This document shows positions 7,148 through 14,315 of a DNA stretch of 64,000 nt, piece by piece (positions within the stretch are counted from its first letter, which is position 1; each line of letters begins with the position of its first letter). Source of the DNA: JALYGY01 sp963800975 (GTDB lineage: Bacteria; Actinomycetota; Rubrobacteria; Rubrobacterales; Rubrobacteraceae); contig CAWDDB010000004.1 in assembly GCA_963800975.1 (NCBI GenBank), forward strand, positions 1-64,000. Reading direction: 5' to 3'. Below the pieces are notes generated by a model. It had not been told where the DNA came from and ran no database searches. It worked only from the letters and a program-made list of their open reading frames with translations. A program made the position numbers and the translations under genes.

Positions 7148-7303
7148 GCCGACCCGACCGCGGGCGATACCGCGAGCGGCAGCGCTTCGGCGCTCGCCGA
7201 GACCGGCGGCGCTTCCTCCTTGGCGGCTCTCGCTCCGCTGGCCTTGCTGGCGGTGCTGGCGGGTACGGGCGTCCTGGCTCTCAGGGTCGTGCGCTCGGAC
7301 TGA
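7148..7303 (+). pseudogene. Orphan LAETG-type cell-wall sorting signal, in frame after a stop
   Basis: Read in the frame of the preceding gene, beyond its TAG, the codons give GSASALAETGGASSLAALAP, a hydrophobic stretch (LALLAVLAGTGVLALR) and a basic end (RVVRSD) before TGA. That is the architecture of a sortase substrate C-terminus (LAETG, membrane span, Arg tail). Either a stop codon cuts the anchor from the upstream protein, or this is the end of another surface gene left by recombination. Confidence 0.45.
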
Positions 7304-7354
7304 CGGTTCCTGGTACCCACCTAGGGGAGACCGAGTTTCCCCCTTTCTCTTGCT

Positions 7355-7398
7355 CTATTCGCCGGAGTGCGTGGAAGAGCGATTCTCGGAAGTTAGAC
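7355..7398 (+). repeat. Cassette repeat A, copy 7
   Basis: CTATTCGCCGGAGTGCGTGG, then ATTCTCGGAAGTTAGAC. This is the left border of the duplicated hydrolase unit (the second copy is bounded by copies 11 and 12). Confidence 0.8.
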
Positions 7399-7479
7399 CC
7401 AGACCTCGACTGGTGGCATCATGCTTACGGTGGAAAGGGTGGCACACCGTGTTCTGGGCGGGTTGGGAAGGAGGAGGCC

Positions 7480-8274
7480 GTGTCGCCCGAGAACGTCACC
7501 TCCAAAGACGGCACCCCCATCGCCTGCTGGCGTAGCGGGGAAGGACCGCCCCTATTGCTGGCGCACGGGACGGCCGCCGACCACAACCGTTGGGCCCCCG
7601 TACTGCCGGCGTTCGAGGAGCGCTTCGCCGTCTGCGCCATCGATCGGCGCGGTCGCGGCGGGAGCGGCGATGCCGACGACTACGCCATAGAACGGGAGTA
7701 CGAGGACGTGGCCGCGGTTGTGGACTCCCTCGGAGAACCGACGATCTTGCTGGCCCACTCTTACGGGGCGCTGTGCGCGCTCGAGGCCGCTCTGCTAACC
7801 CGCAACGTCAGCAAGCTGGTGCTCTACGACCCGGGGATCGAGGTGGCCGGTGAGGAGATCTACCCGCACGAGGTCATCGAGAGGCTCGAGGCGCTGCTGG
7901 GGGCCGGAGACCGGGACGGGGTGGTGGCCACCACGATGCGCGAGGTCGCCGGGCTGCCGCCCGAAACGGTGGAGTTCATGCGCTCGCAGCCAGCGTGGCA
8001 AGCGCGGGTAGAAGCGGCGCACACGATCCCGCGGGAACTGCGAGCGGTCAAGGCCTACAGGCTCGATCCGGAACGGTTCGGGGGTGTACGGGTGCCGACG
8101 CTGGTGCTGAGCGGAGGCGACAGCCCGGCAGCCCTCAGGAAGGCCGGGGAGGCCGTGGACGAGGCGCTGCCCGACTCCCGTCTCGTCGTCATGCCCGGCC
8201 AAGGGCACGCTGCCATGGACACCGGGACCGACCTCTTCACGACCGAGGTTATCCGGTTCGTGGAAGATCCCTAG
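7480..8274 (+). CDS. Alpha/beta hydrolase, copy 1
   Basis: This 264-aa protein has the alpha/beta-hydrolase layout: oxyanion HGTAADHNRW (about residues 29-38), DRRGRGGSGD, nucleophile elbow LAHSYGAL (Ser94) and a late His in PGQGHAAMD (about residue 243). It is probably a cytoplasmic esterase-like enzyme; the substrate is unknown. GTG 7480 follows AAGGAGGAGG. A near-identical copy with one frameshift lies at 17023-17882. The similarity starts at the repeat A upstream and ends at the one downstream, so the whole unit was duplicated. Confidence 0.8.
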   Translation: MSPENVTSKDGTPIACWRSGEGPPLLLAHGTAADHNRWAPVLPAFEERFAVCAIDRRGRGGSGDADDYAIEREYEDVAAVVDSLGEPTILLAHSYGALCALEAALLTRNVSKLVLYDPGIEVAGEEIYPHEVIERLEALLGAGDRDGVVATTMREVAGLPPETVEFMRSQPAWQARVEAAHTIPRELRAVKAYRLDPERFGGVRVPTLVLSGGDSPAALRKAGEAVDEALPDSRLVVMPGQGHAAMDTGTDLFTTEVIRFVEDP

Positions 8275-8315
8275 GAGGAGGGTCGCCAATAGCTTCCGCA
8301 GCCAACGAGGTGCCC

Positions 8316-8360
8316 TTACTCACCGAAGTGCCTAGAAGTAGGTAACTCTCGGAAATTCGG
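8316..8360 (+). repeat. Cassette repeat A, copy 8
   Basis: TTACTCACCGAAGTGCCTAG, then ACTCTCGGAAATTCGG; somewhat diverged. It lies 41 nt after the hydrolase stop. Confidence 0.7.
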
Positions 8361-8472
8361 CCTTCGCACGCTAGACGGTGCCAACGTGACCCCGACGTAT
8401 TCTGCTGGTCGCGAGGCGAGTGTATCATGAGCATCAAGCCGCCCGTGGGGAACTCGGAGAGGAGTGACGCCC

Positions 8473-9288
8473 ATGCAGGAAAGCCAACAGCCTGGCGGCA
8501 GCGCCACCCGTTGGGGACCGCTCTTCGGCGGGCGCGCTCGCGACTGGGCCGAGACTTGGGAAGGTCCTAGGGGCTGGGGAACGCCGGTTTACGAGCACGT
8601 GCTCGATCGGACGAAGATCGGATCGGAGAGCCGCGTGCTCGACTGCGGGTGCGGCGCCGGGCGCTTCGCGCGCATGGCCGCCGATCGTGGCGCCAGCGTC
8701 GCCGGCATCGACGCTGCCAAGGAGCTCATCCAGATCGCCGCCGAGCGCACGCCGGAGGGCGACTTTCGGGTAGGCGACCTCGAAGCGTTGCCGTGGCCGG
8801 AAGACTCCTTCGACGTGGTCACAGGCTTCAGCTCCTTCCAGTTCGCCGACGACAAGGTGCGAGCACTCACCGAGGCCCGGCGCGTGTCGCGAGAATCGGT
8901 AGCAGTGGCGATCCCCAGCCGCGTCGCAGAGTCGGGGATAACTTTGGTGTTCAAGCCGCTGTTCCCCCTGTTCCCGCCTGAGGCGTTAGAGGGCATGAAG
9001 CACAGCGGCATGTTCGCCTTATCGGAGCCGGGGAAGCTGGAGGAGGTACTAGCAGCCGCAGGCCTGAGGGTGGATGAGGACGACGAGATAGAGAAAGTGA
9101 TCGTCTTCGGCGATGCTGCCGGTGCGGTGCGTGCCTTTGTGGGGGCCGGACCGACGGCGCTCGCGATCAGACACTCGGGCGAGTTGGCCGTCACACAAGC
9201 AGTGCGGGAAGCGCTCAGCCCCTTCGCTGGCACGGACGGTCGGGTGACTCTCGCTGCCTGGTACCGGGTGGTGATCGCTAGAGGCTGA
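8473..9288 (+). CDS. Class I SAM-dependent methyltransferase
   Basis: This 271-aa protein has SAM motif I VLDCGCGAGRFA (about residues 55-66), an acidic end of the next strand (VAGIDAAKELI), FRVGDLEALPWPEDSFDVVT (motifs II/III), and FSSFQFADD as the post-motif. This is the Methyltransf_11 type, acting on small molecules; the acceptor is unknown. ATG 8473 was chosen because GGAGAGGAG lies 8 nt upstream, whereas GTG 8464 overlaps that SD. It is a single-gene cassette between repeat A copies 8 and 9. Confidence 0.8.
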   Translation: MQESQQPGGSATRWGPLFGGRARDWAETWEGPRGWGTPVYEHVLDRTKIGSESRVLDCGCGAGRFARMAADRGASVAGIDAAKELIQIAAERTPEGDFRVGDLEALPWPEDSFDVVTGFSSFQFADDKVRALTEARRVSRESVAVAIPSRVAESGITLVFKPLFPLFPPEALEGMKHSGMFALSEPGKLEEVLAAAGLRVDEDDEIEKVIVFGDAAGAVRAFVGAGPTALAIRHSGELAVTQAVREALSPFAGTDGRVTLAAWYRVVIARG

Positions 9289-9314
9289 CCTTCGGTGAGG
9301 CGTCATCCGGGAGC

Positions 9315-9358
9315 TTATTCACTGGAGTGTCTAGGAGGTAGGCGTTCTCGGAAGTCCA
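9315..9358 (+). repeat. Cassette repeat A, copy 9
   Basis: TTATTCACTGGAGTGTCTAG, then GTTCTCGGAAGTCCA. It lies 26 nt after the methyltransferase stop. Confidence 0.75.
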
Positions 9359-9359
9359 G

Positions 9360-9476
9360 ATACGAGATCCTGCATAGCCGGGGTCCGGAGGGCGTTCACC
9401 ATGTGGTGGCGTGGTGAAAAGTACACAAGGCAAGGCACCTTGACACGCCGATGGATGGATATGCGGGATCTCGTAT
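9360..9476. repeat. Inverted repeat bounding a 117-bp segment
   Basis: ATACGAGATCCTGCAT (9360-9375) and ATGCGGGATCTCGTAT (9461-9476) are inverted copies, 15 of 16 matching. A related half (ATGCAGGATCTTGCAT) lies just after the IS near 12112. It may be a small mobile element or a large stem-loop. It sits directly after repeat A copy 9. Confidence 0.5.
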
Positions 9477-9593
9477 GGGGAGATCTGCTAGTGGCGCGTA
9501 TGCTCCCGGGGTGTACCGTAACGTAGCTGGGGCCCGCGAGGACTTTTTGGACCGGTTGGAAATGCGATGCGCGTGCGTAAAGGGAGGCTCACC

Positions 9594-10154
9594 GTGGCCA
9601 AGTTGGTCTATTCGGCGATAGCGTCGCTCGACGGCTACGTGGCGGACGAGGAAGGCAATTTCGAGTGGGCCGTACCGGACGAGGAGGTGCATACCTTCAT
9701 CAACGATCTCGACCGGCCGGTCGGTACCGACCTCTACGGACGGCGGATGTACGAGATGACGGTCGGTTGGGAGACCGACCACACCCTCGCCGATCGGTCG
9801 CCCCTCATGCGGGACTTCGCGCAGATCTGGCAGGCGGCCGACAAGATCGTGTACTCCGGGACGCTGGAGGCGGTACCCACCGCCAGGACGCGGATCGCGC
9901 GGGACTTCGACCCCGAAGCGGTCCGGCAGATGAAGGCGTCGGCGGGACGGGACATGATCGTTGGCGGCCCCGACCTCGCCGCCCAGGCGTTCCAAGCCGG
10001 GTTGGTCGACGAGTGGCACCTGTTCGTCGCGCCAATGGTGGTGGGAGGCGGCAAGCGGTCCCTCCCCGACGACGTCCGCCTGCAGCTCGAACTGCTGGCC
10101 GAACGCCGTTTCGGCAACGGCATGGTCTACCTACACTACCGCACCAGGACTTGA
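9594..10154 (+). CDS. Dihydrofolate reductase-like (RibD C-terminal domain) protein
   Basis: This 186-aa protein begins AKLVYSAIASLDGYVADEEG, the standard start of the RibD_C/DHFR-like family. It continues with GTDLYGRRMYEMTVGWE, then KIVYSGTLEAVPTARTRI, and DMIVGGPDLAAQAFQAGLVD, followed by VAPMVVGGGKR. These are NADPH-dependent reductases of uncertain substrate, common as stand-alone genes in actinomycetes. GTG 9594 was chosen for its SD (AAAGGGAGG); an upstream ATG at 9567 is in frame but lacks one. All family motifs are intact. Confidence 0.85.
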   Translation: MAKLVYSAIASLDGYVADEEGNFEWAVPDEEVHTFINDLDRPVGTDLYGRRMYEMTVGWETDHTLADRSPLMRDFAQIWQAADKIVYSGTLEAVPTARTRIARDFDPEAVRQMKASAGRDMIVGGPDLAAQAFQAGLVDEWHLFVAPMVVGGGKRSLPDDVRLQLELLAERRFGNGMVYLHYRTRT

Positions 10155-10322
10155 GGTGACGGTGATGCCGCACTTGCCCAGTAGGAGCAAAGAAGCCGGA
10201 ACTCCGTAGGGCACCGATCCGCTTGGTGAGGCGGCTACGGCTGCCCCACTAGCCGGCGAGTCTCACCTCCACCCCGCCATCGGCCGCTACCTGGACACGA
10301 AACCCCAGCGCCGTTGTCGTAA

Positions 10323-10990
10323 TCGGAGCGCTCCGAGGCCAACGCCGTCGCGACGGTCGTCGAGTCGCTGGCGCTCGGCCGGCCCGGCGTGGGGTTCTCG
10401 CTGCGCTCGGAGGGGCGCGGGGTGCTAGCGCTCTCGGCCGCCGCCGGTCTGCGGGAGCGGATCGCGCAGGTACACGGCCTGGAGCTTGCGCGCACCCTGG
10501 TCGCCCTTGAAGATCCGGTGGTCTGGGGGCTCGTGAGCCCGCTGGCGGTGAGCTTCCCGACGCGGCGGTACACGCACGTGGCGGTCAACGGGCGGGTCGT
10601 CGACACCGACTCCTTCGCGCCCGCGATCTCGAGGGCCTACGCCGACCTGCTGCCCAAGGGGCGCCACCCGGCGGCCTTCCTGCGCCTGGAGCTAGGTCCC
10701 GGCGAGGTGGACGTGAACGTCCACCCGGCCAAGAGCGCCGTCCGTCTGCGCGGTGGCCGCTCCGCCTACCCGCTCGTGGTGGGCACAATCAGGGCCGCGC
10801 TCGCGCCGGAGAGGGACGTCGGGAAAGGCGTGGCACCGGAGGACGAAGCAGCGGAGCTCGTCCCCATCGGGCAGTTCGCCGGCAGGTGCATCGTCGCCCA
10901 GGTTCAAGGCTGCAAACCAAGAGGGCTTGGCTTCCGTGCGCTGCTGACAGCTGGTACCGGCGGCACCTATCGGTTGGACTTGGCAAGAGC
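10323..10990 (+). pseudogene. mutL: MutL fragment (transducer domain only)
   Basis: The frame encodes the middle of DNA mismatch-repair MutL: ANAVATVVESLALGRPGVGF, then HVAVNGRVVDTDSFAPAISR, LPKGRHPAAFLRLELGPGEV and DVNVHPAKSAVR. It continues to PIGQFAGRCIVAQ, the start of the C-terminal domain, and then diverges near 10908. The N-terminal GHKL ATPase (about 200 residues) is absent and a stop lies directly upstream of 10323, so it cannot work as MutL. Repeat B copy 1 follows, and the breakpoint may mark a recombination. Confidence 0.7.
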
Positions 10991-11016
10991 ATGAACGGGC
11001 GGCGTCCAGGCAGATA

Positions 11017-11103
11017 CGTGAGTCCCAAATCCCCTAGCCCGTGGGGGTGCGATTCCGCGCCATGCTGGGCGAGGAGTCGGAGATCGCGCTGGCAATAGTC
11101 TAG
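11017..11103 (+). repeat. Repeat B, copy 1
   Basis: One of four related ~90-bp segments. In one frame it reads VRFRAMLGEESEIALAIV then a stop, matching the other copies (LRFRATLGEAPEVELALV; VRFCAKLCEEPEVELALV). It is probably the 3' end of a former gene. Repeat A copy 10 lies about 30 nt downstream. Confidence 0.55.
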
Positions 11104-11142
11104 CGAGGTGCTCGCGGCGGTTGTCCTGCTCAGGTGCGCCGT

Positions 11143-12088
11143 GAAACTGTCTAAAAAGGGGTAGCCCGATGTAGATATCACTACTCTAGCATGCATGAGA
11201 AAACCTTACTCGACCGATCTCACAGATGCCGAATGGGGCTGCCTGGAGCCCCACCTGCCCGCTCCCAAAGCCACCGGACGTCCTCGTCTCTACCCTCTGC
11301 GCGAGATCATTAACGCCATCTTCTACGTGGTGAGGAGCGGGTGTTCGTGGCGCCTGGTTCCTCACGACTTCCCGCCCTGGCGCAGCGTCTACCACTGCTT
11401 CAGGGGGTTCCGCTTGGACGGGACCTGGGAGAGGCTGCACGCCGCGCCGCGTGGGCGAGTCAGGGTACGTCTCGGGAGAGACCCTCAGCCCAGCGCGGCG
11501 ATAGTGGATAGCCAGTCGGTCAAGACCACCGGAGTGGGCGGGGAGGAGCGTGGTTACGATGGCGCCAAGAAGGTGAAAGGGAGAAAGCGGCACTTGCTGG
11601 TGGACACCGAGGGATTCGTGCTCAAAGCCAAGGTCCACAGCGCCAAGGTGATGGACTACGAGGGCGTCAAGGATCTACTAGATCGTGCGAGAGGGCTGTT
11701 CCCGCGCCTTGCTCACCTATGGATGGACGGAGGCTACAGAGGAGAGGACAAGGGCGCAGACTGGGTGAAAAAGACGCTTGGCTGGAGGGTGGAGATCGTC
11801 AGCCGACCGCGCAAGCCGGCTCCCGAGGAAGTGCTTATGGCGTGGGCCAGGGAATGGGAAAGAGAAGCCGTGTCGGTGGACTGGCGGAAGCTCATGCCGC
11901 CGAAGGGTTTCGTCGTCCTGCCGCGGCGCTGGGTAGTAGAGCGGACGTTCTCGTGGATCGACCAGAACAGGAGGATGAGCAAAGATTACGAGAGGCTGAC
12001 CGCCACGAGCGAAGCGTTCATCTACGTGGCCATGACCCGCCTGATGGTGAGACGGTTAGCCCGTGCTCAGTAGTTTTTGGACAGTTTC
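11143..12088 (+). mobile_element. IS5-family insertion sequence, apparently complete
   Basis: The 946-bp element has ends GAAACTGTCTAAAAAG and the inverse of GAAACTGTCCAAAAAC (14 of 16 matching). It carries one transposase gene filling nearly all of it. It is the likely autonomous parent of the two MITEs. A single stray right-end-like sequence (GACTTTTTGGACCGGTT) at about 9541-9557 may be a remnant. Confidence 0.85.
11195..12073 (+). CDS. IS5-family DDE transposase
   Basis: This 292-aa protein has an N-terminal DUF4096-type DNA-binding part (STDLTDAEWGCLEPHLPAP, GCSWRLVPHDFPPW) and a DDE catalytic domain. Candidate catalytic residues are Asp105 (IVDSQSVKTT), Asp178 (LWMDGGYRGE) and Glu249 (RRWVVERTFSW). 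Length and order fit the IS427/IS1031 side of the IS5 family. No frameshift is seen, so the enzyme looks functional and could also move the two MITEs. Confidence 0.9.
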   Translation: MRKPYSTDLTDAEWGCLEPHLPAPKATGRPRLYPLREIINAIFYVVRSGCSWRLVPHDFPPWRSVYHCFRGFRLDGTWERLHAAPRGRVRVRLGRDPQPSAAIVDSQSVKTTGVGGEERGYDGAKKVKGRKRHLLVDTEGFVLKAKVHSAKVMDYEGVKDLLDRARGLFPRLAHLWMDGGYRGEDKGADWVKKTLGWRVEIVSRPRKPAPEEVLMAWAREWEREAVSVDWRKLMPPKGFVVLPRRWVVERTFSWIDQNRRMSKDYERLTATSEAFIYVAMTRLMVRRLARAQ

Positions 12089-12235
12089 TAAAGGATCGTT
12101 CTCCGAAGTCCGCATGCAGGATCTTGCATGACCGCGACCCTATTGGCCTCCAGAAGCCCGTCTAAGCCCCCCGGGGCATCGGCCGACACGCCACATCTTG
12201 TGGAAGTGGATGGATGTACGGCGGGGCGGATACGG

Positions 12236-12329
12236 ACGCGTGAGTACAAGAACACCCAGCCCTTGGCGTTGCGATTCCGTGCCACGCTGGGCGAGGCGCC
12301 GGAGGTGGAGCTGGCGCTGGTAATAGTGC
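12236..12329 (+). repeat. Repeat B, copy 2
   Basis: The segment starting near GGACGCGTGAGTACAAGAAC encodes NTQPLALRFRATLGE then APEVELALV in one frame and has lost the stop codon. It lies in a stretch (12114-12447) with no convincing gene. Confidence 0.55.
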
Positions 12330-12447
12330 CTACGCTCTCATGCCCTGCTCACGAGACGATAAGCGGGGAACCCGCCGAGGAGAACCTCTACCATATCCAT
12401 CGCCAACCGACGGGTGTTGCGGTGCGTGGTTTACAATACGGGGCGTG

Positions 12448-12861
12448 ATGAGGCCCCCTGGATCTCGACGTCTCGCTCACCGCATGTCGCTCGCGGCGAT
12501 CGCCGTACTGCTTTGCGTGGGGACCGCCGCGTTGTGGACCGCGACCAGCCAAGTAGGTCCCGCTACCCTTACTTACGCGGGTTTGTCGCACGTAGAACAG
12601 GGAGCAAGCGGGAACGGGCATTCGCTGGACGCGAGCTACCTCACCTCGCCTGCGGAGGAGGCCAACGATGGGGACAGGCGACCGGTAAACGCCGGCCTCC
12701 TGACCGCGCTCCTCCTCGTGGTTTTCATGGGGGCGTCCGTCGGGTGGCTTCTCGCATACGGCCCGAGACCAGGGTTGCTGAGCTCTTCGAGCATCGCTCA
12801 CCGGGTCTCCATCACGACCGTCCGCGAGGACGCGCCCTTCTTGGGGGTGTTCCGACTGTAG
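12448..12861 (+). CDS. Small hypothetical protein with two membrane segments
   Basis: This 137-aa protein starts at ATG 12448. Hydrophobic segments lie at about residues 12-30 (MSLAAIAVLLCVGTAALWTA) and 86-107 (LLTALLLVVFMGASVGWLLA). A Ser/Gly-rich extracytoplasmic-type loop joins them. This is an inner-membrane hairpin protein of unknown role. No clear SD is visible; TTTACAAT just upstream could be a -10 element giving a very short leader. The next gene has a strong SD 69 nt downstream, so the two may be co-transcribed. Confidence 0.5.
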   Translation: MRPPGSRRLAHRMSLAAIAVLLCVGTAALWTATSQVGPATLTYAGLSHVEQGASGNGHSLDASYLTSPAEEANDGDRRPVNAGLLTALLLVVFMGASVGWLLAYGPRPGLLSSSSIAHRVSITTVREDAPFLGVFRL

Positions 12862-12929
12862 GCACTTCTCGCTCCGCCCGCGCGGAGCAGAGGAGCCACC
12901 ACACAGGGGAACACCGAAAGGAGGCGCTC

Positions 12930-13289
12930 GTGCCCAGCAGAGACGAGCCCACACGCAAGCCGGTTCTTGGAACCCTGCTCTTCGGCAACTCCGGCCACAC
13001 CGAGCGAGAAGAAAAGGTCCTTCAGTACATCATCCACCGCATCAACGCGGACGTGCCCTTGCGCGACATCGTGCAGGATGATTACGTACGTCGCCACTGC
13101 ACCGAAGGCGAGATAAACAAGATCGTCAGCTACCCCGAGATCGTGCACGCCAGCAGGGAACATCTCTGGTCTACGTTCGGGTCGGGCGAGCTGGGGCGGA
13201 GCAGTCGCCGCCAACCGGCCCCGTTCGGCATCAGCGACGGACCAGCCGGCATGGCGGATACCGATGGCCCGGCCCCTCCGGATGCCTGA
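12930..13289 (+). CDS. Hypothetical protein
   Basis: This 119-aa soluble protein has an excellent SD (AAAGGAGG, 6 nt before GTG 12930). The conserved-looking core is TEREEKVLQYIIHRINADVP, then LRDIVQDDYVRRHCTEGEIN and IVSYPEIVHASREHLWSTFG, a helical pattern reminiscent of a small regulator or toxin-antitoxin-like helical domain. I recognise no family. The tail is Pro/Gly-rich and probably disordered. Confidence 0.65.
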   Translation: MPSRDEPTRKPVLGTLLFGNSGHTEREEKVLQYIIHRINADVPLRDIVQDDYVRRHCTEGEINKIVSYPEIVHASREHLWSTFGSGELGRSSRRQPAPFGISDGPAGMADTDGPAPPDA

Positions 13290-13297
13290 GCAGTCCA

Positions 13298-13666
13298 GTG
13301 GATGGTAGCGCGGTGCCACCGCCGGACCTGTGCGATCACCGTCGACCCTCGATGGTCGAACAAGCGGAAGGCGGGTACGCCGTGCGGTGCGTATTCTGCA
13401 GGAGATTGGGGCCGACGCGAAAGACGCCCAAAGCCGCCCGCGAGGCGCTGCTCGTGTATGGGCGCGCGGGCCAGGACAGAGAGCCGATCACGCCGAGGTC
13501 CCTGACCCTGCTACTCGTGGGACCGCGGATTTCCGCTACCGCCTTTATGGGGCCGGGTTTCGTGTCGAGTCGTACACCCGAATATTCGAGAGGACAAATG
13601 ATTCTATTCGGTCGGCTTTCGGGTTCTAGACCCCCTGAGGACGGAGAAGCCAGGATCGATAAGTGA
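13298..13666 (+). CDS. Possible Lar/Com-like zinc-ribbon protein
   Basis: The frame from GTG 13298 gives 122 aa. The N-terminal part (LCDHRRPSMVEQAEGGYAVR, then CVFCRRLGPTRKTPKAAREA) matches the small Com/Lar zinc-finger pattern: C-x2-H, a V/Y strand, C-x2-C, G-P and an AA helix. That family is mostly phage-borne; Lar relieves restriction. The C-terminal half looks unrelated. There is no good SD, so this may be a remnant. Confidence 0.35.
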   Translation: MDGSAVPPPDLCDHRRPSMVEQAEGGYAVRCVFCRRLGPTRKTPKAAREALLVYGRAGQDREPITPRSLTLLLVGPRISATAFMGPGFVSSRTPEYSRGQMILFGRLSGSRPPEDGEARIDK

Positions 13667-13757
13667 TTCACGAAATACCCAGCGCCCGGGAGGCGATTCC
13701 GCGCCGCCCTGGGGAGGAGCCTGAGATCGCGTTGGCGCTGGCCTAGCGGTTAGGCGG
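13661..13757 (+). repeat. Repeat B, copy 3
   Basis: It contains ATACCCAGCGCCCGG, GCGATTCCGCGCCGCCCTGG and CTAGCGGTTAGGC, aligned with copies 1, 2 and 4. An indel breaks the shared reading frame. Confidence 0.55.
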
Positions 13758-13903
13758 TCGTGCGCCGAGCGCGGACTGCGTGCAAAGGCGCTACTCGGAC
13801 GCTCGGTAGATCATGCGAAGGTGCCGGACCTTGAGCTAGTTCGCCACTATCTCTATGATCAAGTCCAGCGTAAGGAAGGACCTACGATCGAAGGGAGGAG
13901 ATG

Positions 13904-14251
13904 ATGACCCGCGTAGTTAATAAGGACGAGCTCCCTTACGGTACGATCGCGCATAGATTCGAAGGCCGCCTCTACGGCGATGTGAGCGTCTCGGTAATCC
14001 TGGTGGACTGCCCGCCCGGCGGTGGAGCGGTGCTGCACACCCACCCCTACGAGGAGGTCTTCGTGACGCTGGAGGGCGAGGCCACCTTCACCGTCGGGGA
14101 CGACACGTTAGAGGTGAGCGCCGGTCAGATCGTGGTGGCGCCGGCGGGCGTGCCCCACAAATTTGTCAACTCCGGGAGCGGGCCGCTGAGGCAGGTCGAC
14201 ATCCACCCCAGCGGACGCATCCAACAGGTCAACATCTCGGAGGATCGATGA
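13904..14251 (+). CDS. Cupin-domain protein
   Basis: This 115-aa single-domain cupin has motif 1 AVLHTHPYEEVFVTLEGEAT (metal-ligand His, His and Glu) and motif 2 VVAPAGVPHKFVNSG (His). The intermotif distance is short. Ligands for one divalent metal are intact. Small cupins of this type are isomerases, dioxygenases or sensors; the substrate is unknown. Of two adjacent ATGs, 13904 gives proper spacing from GGGAGG. The next gene begins 65 nt later. Confidence 0.8.
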   Translation: MTRVVNKDELPYGTIAHRFEGRLYGDVSVSVILVDCPPGGGAVLHTHPYEEVFVTLEGEATFTVGDDTLEVSAGQIVVAPAGVPHKFVNSGSGPLRQVDIHPSGRIQQVNISEDR

Positions 14252-14315
14252 CAACGCGTCGTCCCCGATGGTTCGGCCCTCCGCCGAAACCTTGAAGCCG
14301 TCCTAGGAGGACCTC

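Larger units (their letters stand above)
11131..12113 (+). repeat. Cassette repeat A, copy 10, interrupted by the IS
   Basis: The left part (CAGGTGCGCCGT) is short and diverged. The right part from 12089 (AAGGATCGTTCTCCGAAGTC) is clear. The IS at 11143-12088 fills the gap at the same point as the MITEs in copies 1 and 6. Confidence 0.6.

Noticed and set aside
12114..12447. Open frame 12128-12448 as a gene
   Set aside because: It consists mainly of repeat B copy 2 plus flanking DNA, lacks an SD and is not supported by other repeat B copies beyond the shared tail.
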